A stretch of DNA of 64,000 nt from Hohaiivirga grylli. Its GTDB lineage: Bacteria > Pseudomonadota > Alphaproteobacteria > Rhizobiales > Beijerinckiaceae. The stretch spans positions 248,001 to 312,000 of the forward strand of contig NZ_JBBYXI010000003.1 of assembly GCF_039655745.1 (NCBI RefSeq). The letters run 5' to 3'. Under the pieces are notes generated by a model. It did no database searches. It saw nothing but the letters and a program-made list of their open reading frames with translations, and was not told the origin of the DNA. Shown piece by piece: positions 30,644 through 38,078 of the stretch (its first letter is position 1; every line of letters starts with the position of its first letter). The position numbers were made by a program, and so were the translations under genes.

Positions 30644-31888
30644 ATGCCTAAGAACAGATTCCGGACATGTATGCAGGAGGCTTCTGAAAACTATTCTGTA
30701 CCGGCTATCTCCTCGCTTTCACCTGAAGAATTAGCCACTGCGCTCCTGATCAGAGATCGGCTGCTCTCAGAGGTGCCACGTAAGTTTCCTGCCGAAGATT
30801 TTTTGAGTGCCTTTGGTAAGATACTAGGGCAGGCAGGTCTGAAAATTGATAATGTCGCAGCTATTATTCAGACGTTACATTCGGAATACGCAGGTGTTGG
30901 CCGCTTCTGGACAGAGGAAGCCGGCACCACAACTTATGTGGTTCGGCATGAAGAAGATGAGCTGCTGACTGATGAGAGTACGCCCCTGAATTTTGTAAAC
31001 CGGACAGGTGAGTGGCTTCTGCTTGATCTTGATGATCCGGAACTTGAAAAGTTTCCTGTCTTACAGAAGTTCAAGGAAGAGGGGTACCATCGGTGCCTCT
31101 TCGTACCGTTAAGTTATGCTGATGAGACTAGAAATGCGATTGGCTTTGCCAGTAAGGATCCAGAGAGTTTTGGCCCTTCAGTACTGGCAATTATTGATGC
31201 CATTCTGCCAACATTGACGCTAACACTGGAAGTTCTCATTGCGAATTACAAGATTCATACAATGTTGAGCACTTATGTTGGTAGTGAACCAAAGCAGGAA
31301 ATCCTTTCCGGCACTGTACGCCGTGGGCAGGTAACACGTATCCGCTCTGCAATTCTGTTTGCTGATATGCGGGATTATACGCGCATTGCTGCTGTTCAGA
31401 GCCCGGAAGAGACGGTTGACCTGCTTGATACCTATTTTGACTGCGTTGTGCCCTGCGTCGAGCAGAATGGTGGAGAGGTTTTAAAATATATTGGTGATGG
31501 AATTCTGGCGATTTTCCGGGATTATGCTGATGATACGGGTTCTGCCGCCTATAGTGCGCTTAAGGCAGCGACCAGAAGCTTGCAAATGATTGAGCAGGCC
31601 AACCAGAGTGGCCGATTTAAACAGCCTGTTTCAATCGGTATTGCCCTGCACCATGGTGAAGCCGCATACGGAAACGTTGGTTCAGGCTCCCGGCTGGACT
31701 TTACCGTCATTGGCCCTGACGTGAATTTGGCAAGTCGTATTGCCCGGATGAACCGCGATCTCCATGAACCACTACTGACCAGCAAGCCCTTTGCTGAGCA
31801 ATTGTGGTTTGATCTGGAGCGTATCGGTTCTTATCCTGTGCCAGGATTAACGGATCCGATAGATATCTATCGTCCGAGTAAAAATTAG
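30644..31888 (+). CDS. Class III adenylate/guanylate cyclase
   Basis: A 414-residue protein. The C-terminal half is a class III cyclase catalytic domain: SAILFADMRDYTRIA (metal Asp D241), LLDTYFDCVVPCVEQNGGEVLKYIGDGILAIF (second metal Asp D285), then GIALHHGEAAYGNVGSG and FTVIGPDVNLASRIA. The N-terminal half (about 40-200) has no transmembrane segment and looks like a soluble sensory region of GAF-like length. This architecture, with the same RIRSAILFADMRDY stretch, occurs in alphaproteobacterial cyclases. The product is probably cAMP; cGMP is not excluded. Start ATG at 30644. Monocistronic between the rpoD terminator and the tRNA gene. Confidence 0.85.
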   Translation: MPKNRFRTCMQEASENYSVPAISSLSPEELATALLIRDRLLSEVPRKFPAEDFLSAFGKILGQAGLKIDNVAAIIQTLHSEYAGVGRFWTEEAGTTTYVVRHEEDELLTDESTPLNFVNRTGEWLLLDLDDPELEKFPVLQKFKEEGYHRCLFVPLSYADETRNAIGFASKDPESFGPSVLAIIDAILPTLTLTLEVLIANYKIHTMLSTYVGSEPKQEILSGTVRRGQVTRIRSAILFADMRDYTRIAAVQSPEETVDLLDTYFDCVVPCVEQNGGEVLKYIGDGILAIFRDYADDTGSAAYSALKAATRSLQMIEQANQSGRFKQPVSIGIALHHGEAAYGNVGSGSRLDFTVIGPDVNLASRIARMNRDLHEPLLTSKPFAEQLWFDLERIGSYPVPGLTDPIDIYRPSKN

Positions 31889-32002
31889 GCTTGATTAAGC
31901 TTTTTCGGGAAAAGAGCAGGAAAGGGCGAGAAAAGCATAATTACCCATTGCCTCAAACAGCCTTTTCCAGTTAATGAACATCCAGCATCATATCCATGCT
32001 AC

Positions 32003-32079
32003 GGGTCAGTAGCTCAATTGGTTAGAGCCGGCCGCTCATAACGGTCTGGTTGGGGGTTCAAGTCCCTCCTGACCCACCA
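32003..32079 (+). tRNA. tRNA with CAU anticodon (Met elongator or Ile2)
   Basis: A full cloverleaf with encoded CCA: acceptor GGGTCAG/CTGACCC, D arm GCTC...GAGC, anticodon stem GGCCG/CGGTC closing loop CTCATAA (anticodon CAT), T arm GGGGG/CCCTC with loop TTCAAGT, discriminator A, then CCA at 32077-32079. CAU is read as Met, or as Ile (AUA) after lysidine modification; the CCG-loop-CGG anticodon stem is more like Ile2, but I cannot decide. A degraded copy of its 3' half lies at 33582-33617, so the gene seems to have served as an integration site. Confidence 0.92.
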
Positions 32080-32192
32080 ATGTTTTCAATGGCTTACGAC
32101 TGTTCATTTTCTTTATCAGCATTATCCCCCACAGATACACCCACAGGTTGACGCTTATGCGGATTATTGCCGATTGCATTAATGATATTACT

Positions 32193-32219
32193 ACCATCTC
32201 GCATTAGATGGTGTTTTTT
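32193..32219 (+). terminator. Terminator-like hairpin downstream of tRNA
   Basis: 7-bp stem ACCATCT/AGATGGT, 6-nt loop, then G and six T. It could end the tRNA transcript, about 115 bp after the tRNA. Confidence 0.7.
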
Positions 32220-32265
32220 ATGATTTGAGCTTTCATTGTTCTCGTTTCATGAACTATCATAGCTA

Positions 32266-32339
32266 AAAATATTGGACTCTGTTAAAGTCAAGTCGGCAAC
32301 GAACACTAATCCACAGAAAATATATGAAAATATTGGACT
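32266..32339 (+). repeat. 13-bp direct repeat in Panacea gene promoter region
   Basis: AAAATATTGGACT occurs perfectly at 32266-32278 and 32327-32339, start to start 61 bp. The second copy contains the -35 hexamer of the predicted promoter, so the repeats are candidate operator sites for autoregulation. Confidence 0.65.
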
Positions 32340-32361
32340 TTTTCCGGTTTTGTTCTATAAT
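32333..32361 (+). promoter_or_regulatory. Near-consensus sigma-70 promoter
   Basis: -35 TTGGAC (32333-32338), 17-bp spacer, perfect -10 TATAAT (32356-32361). It would start transcription near 32368, about 70 nt before the Panacea gene ATG, and drive the two overlapping genes downstream. Confidence 0.7.
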
Positions 32362-32438
32362 AACTCACATAGAGTCGTAATAAATATAGGCGTTTTGGTA
32401 ACCGCAAAATGACACTTAGTAATTGAAGGTGATTTTAT

Positions 32439-33053
32439 ATGGTTAGGTTACCCCATCCATCTACCTATAAGCAAAAAATTGATCCAGCTTATAATGCAAG
32501 AAAAGCTGCTCAAATTATAGCTTTTTTTGCTACAAAAGAGGGTGGGAGGATTAATATTCTAAAGGCGATGAAGCTTGTTTATTTGTCTGATAGGAAAAGT
32601 ATTCAAGAAAGTGGTTTTCCAATGTTGGAAGAGCCGCGTTGTTCTATGCCCCATGGTCCTGTGAATTCAACGACATATGATTTTGCTAAAGGTGTCTATA
32701 CAGCAGAAATCTCAGATGAAGAAGGCTGGTCTGAGTTTCTTAAAGAAGTCAAAAATTATAATATTGCTACAGCTAGGAAGTTCTCTGTATCTGATTTTGA
32801 TGAACTGAGTGTAGCGGAAGTTCAATACTTGGAAGCGCTTTGGGAAGATTTTGGTCATATGAACCAGTACCAACTAAAGGACTGGACGCACGATAAAAAA
32901 AATGTTCCAGAGTGGGAGGATCCTTGCGGTGGTTCTGCTTCCATACCTCTATCTCGAATTTTAGGATATGTCGGTATTGAGGATAGCAATGAGCAAGAAG
33001 AAATGATTGACGATTATGCTCAAATTGATAAGTTGTTTGCATCACTTAATTGA
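32439..33053 (+). CDS. Panacea-domain (SocA/DUF4065-like) protein, probable antitoxin
   Basis: A 204-residue cytosolic protein. Residues 17-95 match the Panacea fold: NARKAAQIIAFFATKEGG, then INILKAMKLVYLSDR and the signature MPHGPVNSTTYDFAKG. Panacea domains are known as promiscuous antitoxins paired with many unrelated toxins, and as the SocA proteolytic-adaptor antitoxin of Caulobacter. The rest is acidic (EEQEEMIDDYAQID at the C-terminus). The stop overlaps the next gene's ATG (TGATG), a typical toxin-antitoxin coupling. GAAGGTG precedes the ATG. Codon use is markedly AT-rich compared with the neighbours, and the gene lies between a tRNA and its degraded copy, both signs of acquisition. 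Confidence 0.8.
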   Translation: MVRLPHPSTYKQKIDPAYNARKAAQIIAFFATKEGGRINILKAMKLVYLSDRKSIQESGFPMLEEPRCSMPHGPVNSTTYDFAKGVYTAEISDEEGWSEFLKEVKNYNIATARKFSVSDFDELSVAEVQYLEALWEDFGHMNQYQLKDWTHDKKNVPEWEDPCGGSASIPLSRILGYVGIEDSNEQEEMIDDYAQIDKLFASLN

Positions 33054-33454
33054 TGGAAGCAATGGGGCTCATATTAAAGAGAAATACAATTTTAATTGCT
33101 TCTGGTCCTTCGCATGATCCAGAAAGAAAACACCTATTTGTAGTTTGTACTGATCGCAGTCAAGATGGTAAACATCTACTTGTCCCTATTAATAAATGCC
33201 GTGGAACAAAACCTGACGAGACTTGTATACTTAAAGAATACGAACATAAATTTTTAAAAGAAGAATCATATATTAATTATAGAAAGTCTCGCGTAGAGCC
33301 AGGCGACAAGTTATCTTTGGGTATAAAGAGAAAATTATTCATTCCTCATGTAGAAGTTAATGGGCAAGTATTTCTTCGTATTTCCAATGGAATCTGCTTG
33401 TCTCCATTTACCCCGTTTTGGGTGAAAAAGTTTGCGGGATGTGTTGATCGCTAG
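33053..33454 (+). CDS. Small unknown protein, candidate toxin partner of Panacea protein
   Basis: 133 residues with no catalytic motif I can name with certainty. The pattern of short hydrophobic strands (TILIASGP, KHLFVVCTD, HLLVPINKC), then C-x-L followed by an HKFLKEESYINYRKSRVEPGD segment, resembles small beta-barrel proteins seen in MazF/PemK-like toxin loci, but that is a recollection rather than a demonstrated match. It is translationally coupled to the Panacea gene by TGATG overlap; a TTG at 33050 or an ATG at 33062 could also start it. The AT-rich codon use matches its partner. The role as toxin rests on position and size, so it is inference. Confidence 0.6.
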   Translation: MEAMGLILKRNTILIASGPSHDPERKHLFVVCTDRSQDGKHLLVPINKCRGTKPDETCILKEYEHKFLKEESYINYRKSRVEPGDKLSLGIKRKLFIPHVEVNGQVFLRISNGICLSPFTPFWVKKFAGCVDR

Positions 33455-33475
33455 TTAAGGACTTATCAGCCTACC

Positions 33476-33519
33476 GCCAACGAAACGCCAACGAAACGCC
33501 AACGAAACGCCAATGAAAT
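33476..33519 (+). repeat. 11-bp tandem repeat (3 perfect + 1 degenerate copies)
   Basis: GCCAACGAAAC repeated three times perfectly (33476-33508), followed by GCCAATGAAAT. It lies 22 bp after the candidate toxin gene and inside the tRNA-linked island. There are no spacers, so it is not a CRISPR array; it may be integrase arm-site remnants or slippage. Confidence 0.8.
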
Positions 33520-33581
33520 AACGTGAACAAAGTTGAATAGGTTCCTTTGTTTTTCAACGAATTTATGTATCGGTGACATCT

Positions 33582-33617
33582 CTCATAATGGCCTGCTTGG
33601 GGCCTCATGACCCACCA
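33582..33617 (+). repeat. Degraded copy of the tRNA 3' half (att-like scar)
   Basis: Aligned to the tRNA at 32035-32079, 32 of 36 positions match, with one 9-nt deletion in the T arm: CTCATAATGG, GCTTGGGG, then CCTCATGACCCACCA. The copy keeps the acceptor end and CCA but cannot fold as a tRNA. Such a 3'-end duplication is the usual footprint of a tRNA-targeting integrase, making 32080-33617 a remnant island. Confidence 0.8.
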
Positions 33618-33635
33618 TTTTCATTAAATCTCTTT

Positions 33636-34472
33636 TTATTCTTTTGGCATTTTCTCAAGCATTCTCTTTGCTTCTGGCAGACCTTGCTCTTCAGCTTTTT
33701 CAAGCCAGAAGATGGCTTTTGATTTATCTTTTGGTATTCCCAAGCCGAGGTAATGGGCTATGCCCAGTTTGTATTGTGCTTGTGCGTTACCTTGTTCTGC
33801 CGCCTTTTCAAACCAATAACTGGCTTTCGCATTATCTTTGGAAGCAATATACATATTGCCTAGGCTATATTGAGCTTGTGGCAGGCCTTGTTCCGCAGCT
33901 TTACTATACCAAAGAGCAGCCTGCTCTTTATTCATAGCTGTACCCTGTCCATTGGCGTACATATTGCCGAGGTTATACTGCGCTTTGAGATGGTTCTGTT
34001 CAGCCGCTTTCTTGAAATACTGAAAGGCTTTTTCGCTGTTTTCAGGAACACCGACGCCTTTATCAAACATGATGCCGCAATTATATTGGGCGCTGGCATA
34101 ACCATTGTCCGCAGCCTTTTGAAACCATTTTGCGGCAATAGAGAAATCTTTCGGAAAGCCATCACCTGTAAAATACATCAATCCCAGATTGTATTGAGCT
34201 TTCGCATGGTTTTGTTCTGCCGCTTTTGCAAACCACTGAGCTGCTTTGCTTTTATCTGGCGAGGTGCCTTTGCCGCTATTATACATCAACCCCATGATAA
34301 ACTGAGATTCTGGTTTTTTTTGCTCTTCAGAACGCACGCATAGTTTAAATGCTTCATCATATGCCTTGCTCTCATAGGCTTTTTCGCACGTAAGAGTTTG
34401 CGCATTGACTGGGGATGTATGTAGATAAACAGCTGCTAAAGCAGCTGAAATGGTAACTGTAAATTGTCTCAT
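33636..34472 (-). CDS. Secreted Sel1-like repeat protein
   Basis: A 278-residue protein with a signal peptide (FTVTISAALAAVYLHTS, cleavage near VNA) and about six Sel1-like repeats of 36 residues, each with the pattern A-QYxLGxMYxxGxGxxxD-x-A-x-WFxKAAEQ-x. SLR domains form alpha-helical solenoids for protein-protein binding; the partner is unknown and probably periplasmic. ATG at 34472 puts the signal peptide at the N-terminus; the frame is open to an ATG at 34508. A paralogue lies 120-160 bp upstream on the same strand. It begins 19 bp beyond the att-like scar, so it sits at the island border. Confidence 0.85.
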   Translation of the reverse strand: MRQFTVTISAALAAVYLHTSPVNAQTLTCEKAYESKAYDEAFKLCVRSEEQKKPESQFIMGLMYNSGKGTSPDKSKAAQWFAKAAEQNHAKAQYNLGLMYFTGDGFPKDFSIAAKWFQKAADNGYASAQYNCGIMFDKGVGVPENSEKAFQYFKKAAEQNHLKAQYNLGNMYANGQGTAMNKEQAALWYSKAAEQGLPQAQYSLGNMYIASKDNAKASYWFEKAAEQGNAQAQYKLGIAHYLGLGIPKDKSKAIFWLEKAEEQGLPEAKRMLEKMPKE

Positions 34473-34630
34473 TTGTAGCCTATAATTGAGAAATTTTATT
34501 TCTCTCATTTATTTTTTTTTATAATTTCTAACACAAATTTTTGTACAATTAGTCTGATAAATTGTAAATGATTTCAGTCTGTAGAAGGATATTTGAAGCT
34601 GAAGAAAGGCTCCGTTACTCCACCAATGAT

Positions 34631-36100
34631 CTAATTATTTTCCATACTATTTAGGTTAGTCGTTTCCATAAAATTTTTGAATTTTTCAGTAAAGAGCTCA
34701 AGAGAGCTAGTATCACTCTGAATACGCAAGGCTTCTTCTTCGCCTTGCTGGGCAGCTTTTTGGATGAGCTCAAGGCCTTTTATTTTATCTTGCGGCTGTA
34801 TCAGGCCTGAATAGTACATTTTCCCTAATATCAACTGAGCATTGGCGTGGCCTTGTTCCGCTGCTTTTGTTGTCCATTCTATTGCCTGCTCAATATTTTG
34901 TTCAACACCACGGCCGATTAAATAGGCATGGCCGAGGGCCGTTTGGGCCAATGCATAGCCTTGTTCAGCTGATTTTAAAAATAACATAAAAGCTGTTTGA
35001 TAGTTGGCTGTGACATCCGTTCCTAAAGAGTACATTTTTGCTAACCGGTATTGAGCTATTGCGCTGCCTTCTTCTGCTGCTTCAAATAATAACTGGAAAG
35101 CTTTCGTTGCGTTCTTTTCTGTTCCATGCCCATAGAGATACATGTTTGCGAGATTGATCTTAGATTCGATAGAACCAGTATGGTTTGCTTTTTTAAACCA
35201 GAAGAAGGCCTGCTCATAATCTTGTGGGGTGCCGTCACCATCGTAATACATACCAGCCAGTTTTCTCTGGGAGTAATAATGTCCCTGCCATGCTGCTTTT
35301 TTGAACCATTCAATCGCTTTTTGCTTGTCAACAGCCTGACCAAGGCCTTTATAGGCACTAAGGCCTAGTTCATATTGGGCTTGTAAGTAATTGCGACTTG
35401 CTGCTTTGTTTAGTAACTCGTTAGCTAGTGCAGGATTTTTTGGGGCTTTCAATCCATCTCGGTACATTAGACCAAGATCATTTTGAGCGGCTAAAATACC
35501 GTTGGCCTCTGCTATCTTCATCCATTTTAATGCTTCAGAAGACGGCATTTCCAGTTCATTTTCATCATCATAATAATAGAGTAATGCAAGATTATATGCG
35601 GCTATTCTTACTTTTTTCTCTGCTGCCTTAAGGAGCAATTCCTCTCCTAATTTCTTGTTTCGGGGAACGAGAGACCCAAAGGCATATTCGCGCCCAAGAT
35701 CATTTTGAGCTGATGCATTCTCCTGATTGGCTGACATCTGTAACCAGTAAAGTGCCTGATCCTTGTCAAAATAAGGGCTTTCTTTATCTCCAAGAATATA
35801 GCTGAGATTATATTGAGCTGTACTGTCACCTTGTTCAGCTGCTCTTTTAAACCAGTAAATAGCTTTTTTCATATTCTCCGGGACTTCGGCAGCACTCTTA
35901 TAATATATGACGCCGACGTGGAATTGTCGTAAATAATCACCTTTTTCGGCTTTAGGCAGTGCTTCTTCCAGAGTTTCTGAATTGGCTAGATCTATTTCCA
36001 GCTTTTCGTTTTTTGCGCCTACTGATGCAAGAAAGAGAATGGCACAGCCAATTACAATGCACAAAGTTAGAATGATGAAGCTTCTTGCTGACCTTCTCAT
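34631..36100 (-). CDS. Membrane-anchored Sel1-like repeat protein
   Basis: 489 residues. A basic start and one hydrophobic segment (about 7-29, SFIILTLCIVIGCAILFLAS) anchor or export the protein. Eleven or so Sel1-like repeats follow, e.g. AQYNLSYILGD, AQNDLGREYAFGS, AQYELGLSAYKGLGQ, AQTALGHAYLIGRGVE and AQLILGKMYYSG, leading to an acidic tail. The solenoid would face the periplasm. It is a longer paralogue of the downstream gene and probably cotranscribed with it. Both are AT-rich. Function unknown; SLR proteins often scaffold envelope or stress responses. Confidence 0.85.
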   Translation of the reverse strand: MRRSARSFIILTLCIVIGCAILFLASVGAKNEKLEIDLANSETLEEALPKAEKGDYLRQFHVGVIYYKSAAEVPENMKKAIYWFKRAAEQGDSTAQYNLSYILGDKESPYFDKDQALYWLQMSANQENASAQNDLGREYAFGSLVPRNKKLGEELLLKAAEKKVRIAAYNLALLYYYDDENELEMPSSEALKWMKIAEANGILAAQNDLGLMYRDGLKAPKNPALANELLNKAASRNYLQAQYELGLSAYKGLGQAVDKQKAIEWFKKAAWQGHYYSQRKLAGMYYDGDGTPQDYEQAFFWFKKANHTGSIESKINLANMYLYGHGTEKNATKAFQLLFEAAEEGSAIAQYRLAKMYSLGTDVTANYQTAFMLFLKSAEQGYALAQTALGHAYLIGRGVEQNIEQAIEWTTKAAEQGHANAQLILGKMYYSGLIQPQDKIKGLELIQKAAQQGEEEALRIQSDTSSLELFTEKFKNFMETTNLNSMENN

Positions 36101-36361
36101 AGTAATCCTTGGGAGTAGAGAGGAGATGACTATGAAATTTTTTTCTTAGAGATGATTTCTGGTCAAGTTAGTATTTATAAGAAATACTTTTTAGATAAAA
36201 AATTATCATTATTTATCAATGCGTTATCTTTAATTAAACTATATATCTAAACTTGGAATACGATTGCATTACCCATTAAATCAAACTTGCCAGATATGTT
36301 TATTTAGTTTATAAAAATTCTAGTTTATAATTTTTTTAAAGTGATGATCTGGAGATCAGTC

Positions 36362-36553
36362 ATGAGCAATCTTTCCTGCAGCAGCTGCGCATTTTATGAA
36401 GATCACATTGTTAATCAGGGTAAGGCAGATACGGATAAAGGGCTTTGCCGCTTTAATCCGCCTGTTACACAGCCTGAGCCGGATGCACGTGGTCTGTGGC
36501 CGGTTGTGACATCCACTGACTGGTGTGGTCATTTCGAGCAGGAAGAAAACTAA
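36362..36553 (+). CDS. Small four-cysteine protein
   Basis: 63 residues, soluble. CSSC near the N-terminus and two later single Cys (GLCRFNPP and TDWCGHF) suggest a zinc or iron site. The C-x2-C...C...W-C-G-H-F pattern is shared by short uncharacterised proteobacterial proteins. ATG at 36362 is chosen because GGAG is 8 bases upstream; the frame also has a GTG at 36341 that lacks one. It has its own terminator. Confidence 0.75.
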   Translation: MSNLSCSSCAFYEDHIVNQGKADTDKGLCRFNPPVTQPEPDARGLWPVVTSTDWCGHFEQEEN

Positions 36554-36573
36554 TCTGCCTGTTCGGTATTGAG

Positions 36574-36599
36574 AAGGCTCGCTACGGCGGGCCTTTTTT
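36574..36599 (+). terminator. Terminator of four-cysteine gene
   Basis: 9-bp stem AAGGCTCGC/GCGGGCCTT with one G-U pair, TACG loop, then T residues. Confidence 0.85.
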
Positions 36600-36675
36600 A
36601 TTATCTTTGCAATATGTCTGGAATTTCAGCTCTAAGAGCCCTAATATCAAGATATGATATTCAGAGGAGGAAGTG

Positions 36676-37077
36676 ATGAAAAAGCTTGCATTATGCTTCA
36701 TCATTCCGGTGGTTCTCTTGCTTGGTGGCTGCGTCACACCTGTGGGTGGCTATTATGGTGAGTACTACTACTCAGGTAATCCATATTATGGCTGGGATGA
36801 TGGCTATTATGGCTATTCCCGCTATCGTTATCGGTATGACAGGCCGTACAGATATGGACGTCCCTATTACGGGCGGCCTTATTATGGTGGCCCTGTCGGC
36901 ATCAATCCTGTTCCTAAAGAACGTGGGCCTATTGTTGGAATGCCGCAGCCACAAATGAAACAGCGGATGCCTGTTAATGGTATGAACAGGCCGATGATGC
37001 CGCGGACACGAGCAGTTCCCGGTCGTGCTGTCAGGCCCGGTGGTTTGGGCCCGGTTAATAAGGTCCGAACCTGGTAG
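36676..37077 (+). CDS. Tyrosine-rich lipoprotein, function unknown
   Basis: 133 residues. A lipoprotein signal peptide has the lipobox L16-G17-G18-C19. The mature N-terminal half is very rich in Tyr, Gly and Arg (repeats of the type PYYGRPYYGG and YRYRYDRPYRYG), the C-terminal half in Pro, Met and Arg. Such composition suggests an extended, disordered envelope protein. ATG at 36676 follows GAGGAGG; a GTG is one codon upstream. No enzymatic motif is visible. Confidence 0.75.
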   Translation: MKKLALCFIIPVVLLLGGCVTPVGGYYGEYYYSGNPYYGWDDGYYGYSRYRYRYDRPYRYGRPYYGRPYYGGPVGINPVPKERGPIVGMPQPQMKQRMPVNGMNRPMMPRTRAVPGRAVRPGGLGPVNKVRTW

Positions 37078-37168
37078 AAATTTTATCTAAGAGCTGGATA
37101 AGGAGAGGGAGATAGTATAAATTTCCCTCTACGCTGTTTCTTTGTTTGTTTTTAAAGGGCGAGGCATA

Positions 37169-37411
37169 ATGAATCTTAAGGACCTTGACCAATCTCAGAT
37201 TGAGGGAATGGCAGTAGATGCCATCATTGAGCATCGAAAACTTTTGGCTCAGGTTCAAAACCTGCATGATAAGCTGACAGCTGCCGGGAAAGAACGAACA
37301 GAAGCTTTAAGTCTTGCATATACAGATGCAGTACAGGCACATGATGATCAGCAGATGGTTGTCGGGATGCTGATTGATGTTCTCGGCTATGTTCCTAAAA
37401 TTGCAGAGTAA
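37169..37411 (+). CDS. TraM-like quorum-sensing antiactivator family protein (orphan)
   Basis: An 80-residue, mostly helical protein. The order of conserved features matches Agrobacterium TraM as I remember it: (I/L)E-x-(M/I)-x-VDAI-x-x-HRxL near residues 10-25, a central Y-x-(D/E)A with a following H near residues 50-60, and the C-terminal L-x-x-(V/I)LGY(V/I)PK. TraM binds the LuxR-type activator TraR and blocks conjugation genes. Here there is no traR, traI or conjugation gene nearby, so the target is unknown. ATG at 37169 follows GGGCGAGG; the longer frame from 37142 has no ribosome-binding site. The family call is moderately confident. Confidence 0.6.
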   Translation: MNLKDLDQSQIEGMAVDAIIEHRKLLAQVQNLHDKLTAAGKERTEALSLAYTDAVQAHDDQQMVVGMLIDVLGYVPKIAE

Positions 37412-37664
37412 TCTGTAAGCTGTAAGAAAAATTTGATGAATAGAAAAACTATAATTTACTGAGATAAATTTTAAGGATTTGTTAGTAATTATCTTTAATG
37501 AAAAAATATAATAATATTAAATATTAGTAATAAAAATCAGATTCCACATTTATGACATAAATAGACATCAGATATCCCTGCTATCAACGGGTGATTAGAT
37601 CTGAGGATGTCTCTTATATTAATCACCTTCTGTTTAAGAACACGCTGAATAATTATGAGGTGTA

Positions 37665-38009
37665 ATGCAATTACGATATATTGCTGTCGCGGCATTTCTT
37701 TTGACATGCTCAACGGCACAGGCTGAGACTGGGAAAGCCTCTTGGTACGGACATGAATCTGGAACCCATACAGCCTCTGGACAGCGCTACAACCCCCACG
37801 GAAAAACAGTTGCACATCGTTCTCTGCCGTTTGGAACGGTTCTTCGAATAACTGACAGGCATTCGGGTAAAGCTGTAACCTGTCAGGTAACAGACCGCGG
37901 CCCGGCAAAAAGGACCGGTCGTATTCTTGATTTATCTCGTGGCTGTGCTTCTGAACTTGGAATGATTGCGCGCGGTGTGAGCGTCGTAGATTATGAAGTT
38001 ATCAATTGA
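37665..38009 (+). CDS. RlpA-like double-psi beta-barrel protein
   Basis: A 114-residue exported protein. Signal peptide LRYIAVAAFLLTCSTAQA, then the DPBB domain with KASWYGHESGTHTASGQRYNP, AHRSLPFGTVLRITDR, and VTDRGP near the end. This is the fold of RlpA, which in some species is a septal lytic transglycosylase acting on denuded glycan. There is no SPOR domain, so it is the minimal form. The Asp of TDRGP and the His of AHRSLPFG are kept. GAGG precedes the ATG by four bases. Terminator directly downstream. Confidence 0.88.
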   Translation: MQLRYIAVAAFLLTCSTAQAETGKASWYGHESGTHTASGQRYNPHGKTVAHRSLPFGTVLRITDRHSGKAVTCQVTDRGPAKRTGRILDLSRGCASELGMIARGVSVVDYEVIN

Positions 38010-38048
38010 CGCCTTGCGTCAGACAGACCTCTATTGTGAATTACTCTT

Positions 38049-38078
38049 TAAGGCTGCCCTTACAGGCAGCCTTATTTT
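38049..38078 (+). terminator. Terminator of rlpA-like gene
   Basis: 10-bp stem TAAGGCTGCC/GGCAGCCTTA, 6-nt loop, T-rich 3' side. It overlaps the stop of the small minus-strand lipoprotein gene. Confidence 0.8.

Larger units (their letters stand above)
32080..32438 (+). other. Left part of tRNA-linked island, regulatory only
   Basis: The 359 bp between the tRNA and the Panacea gene hold no clear gene. They hold a terminator hairpin (32193-32219), a 13-bp direct repeat and a near-consensus promoter, listed separately. A 36-codon minus-strand frame at 32094-32204, ending 15 bp from the tRNA CCA end, may be the tail of a lost gene. Confidence 0.5.

Noticed and set aside
33476..33519. CRISPR array
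   Set aside because: The 11-bp units are directly adjacent with no spacers, and no cas genes are present.
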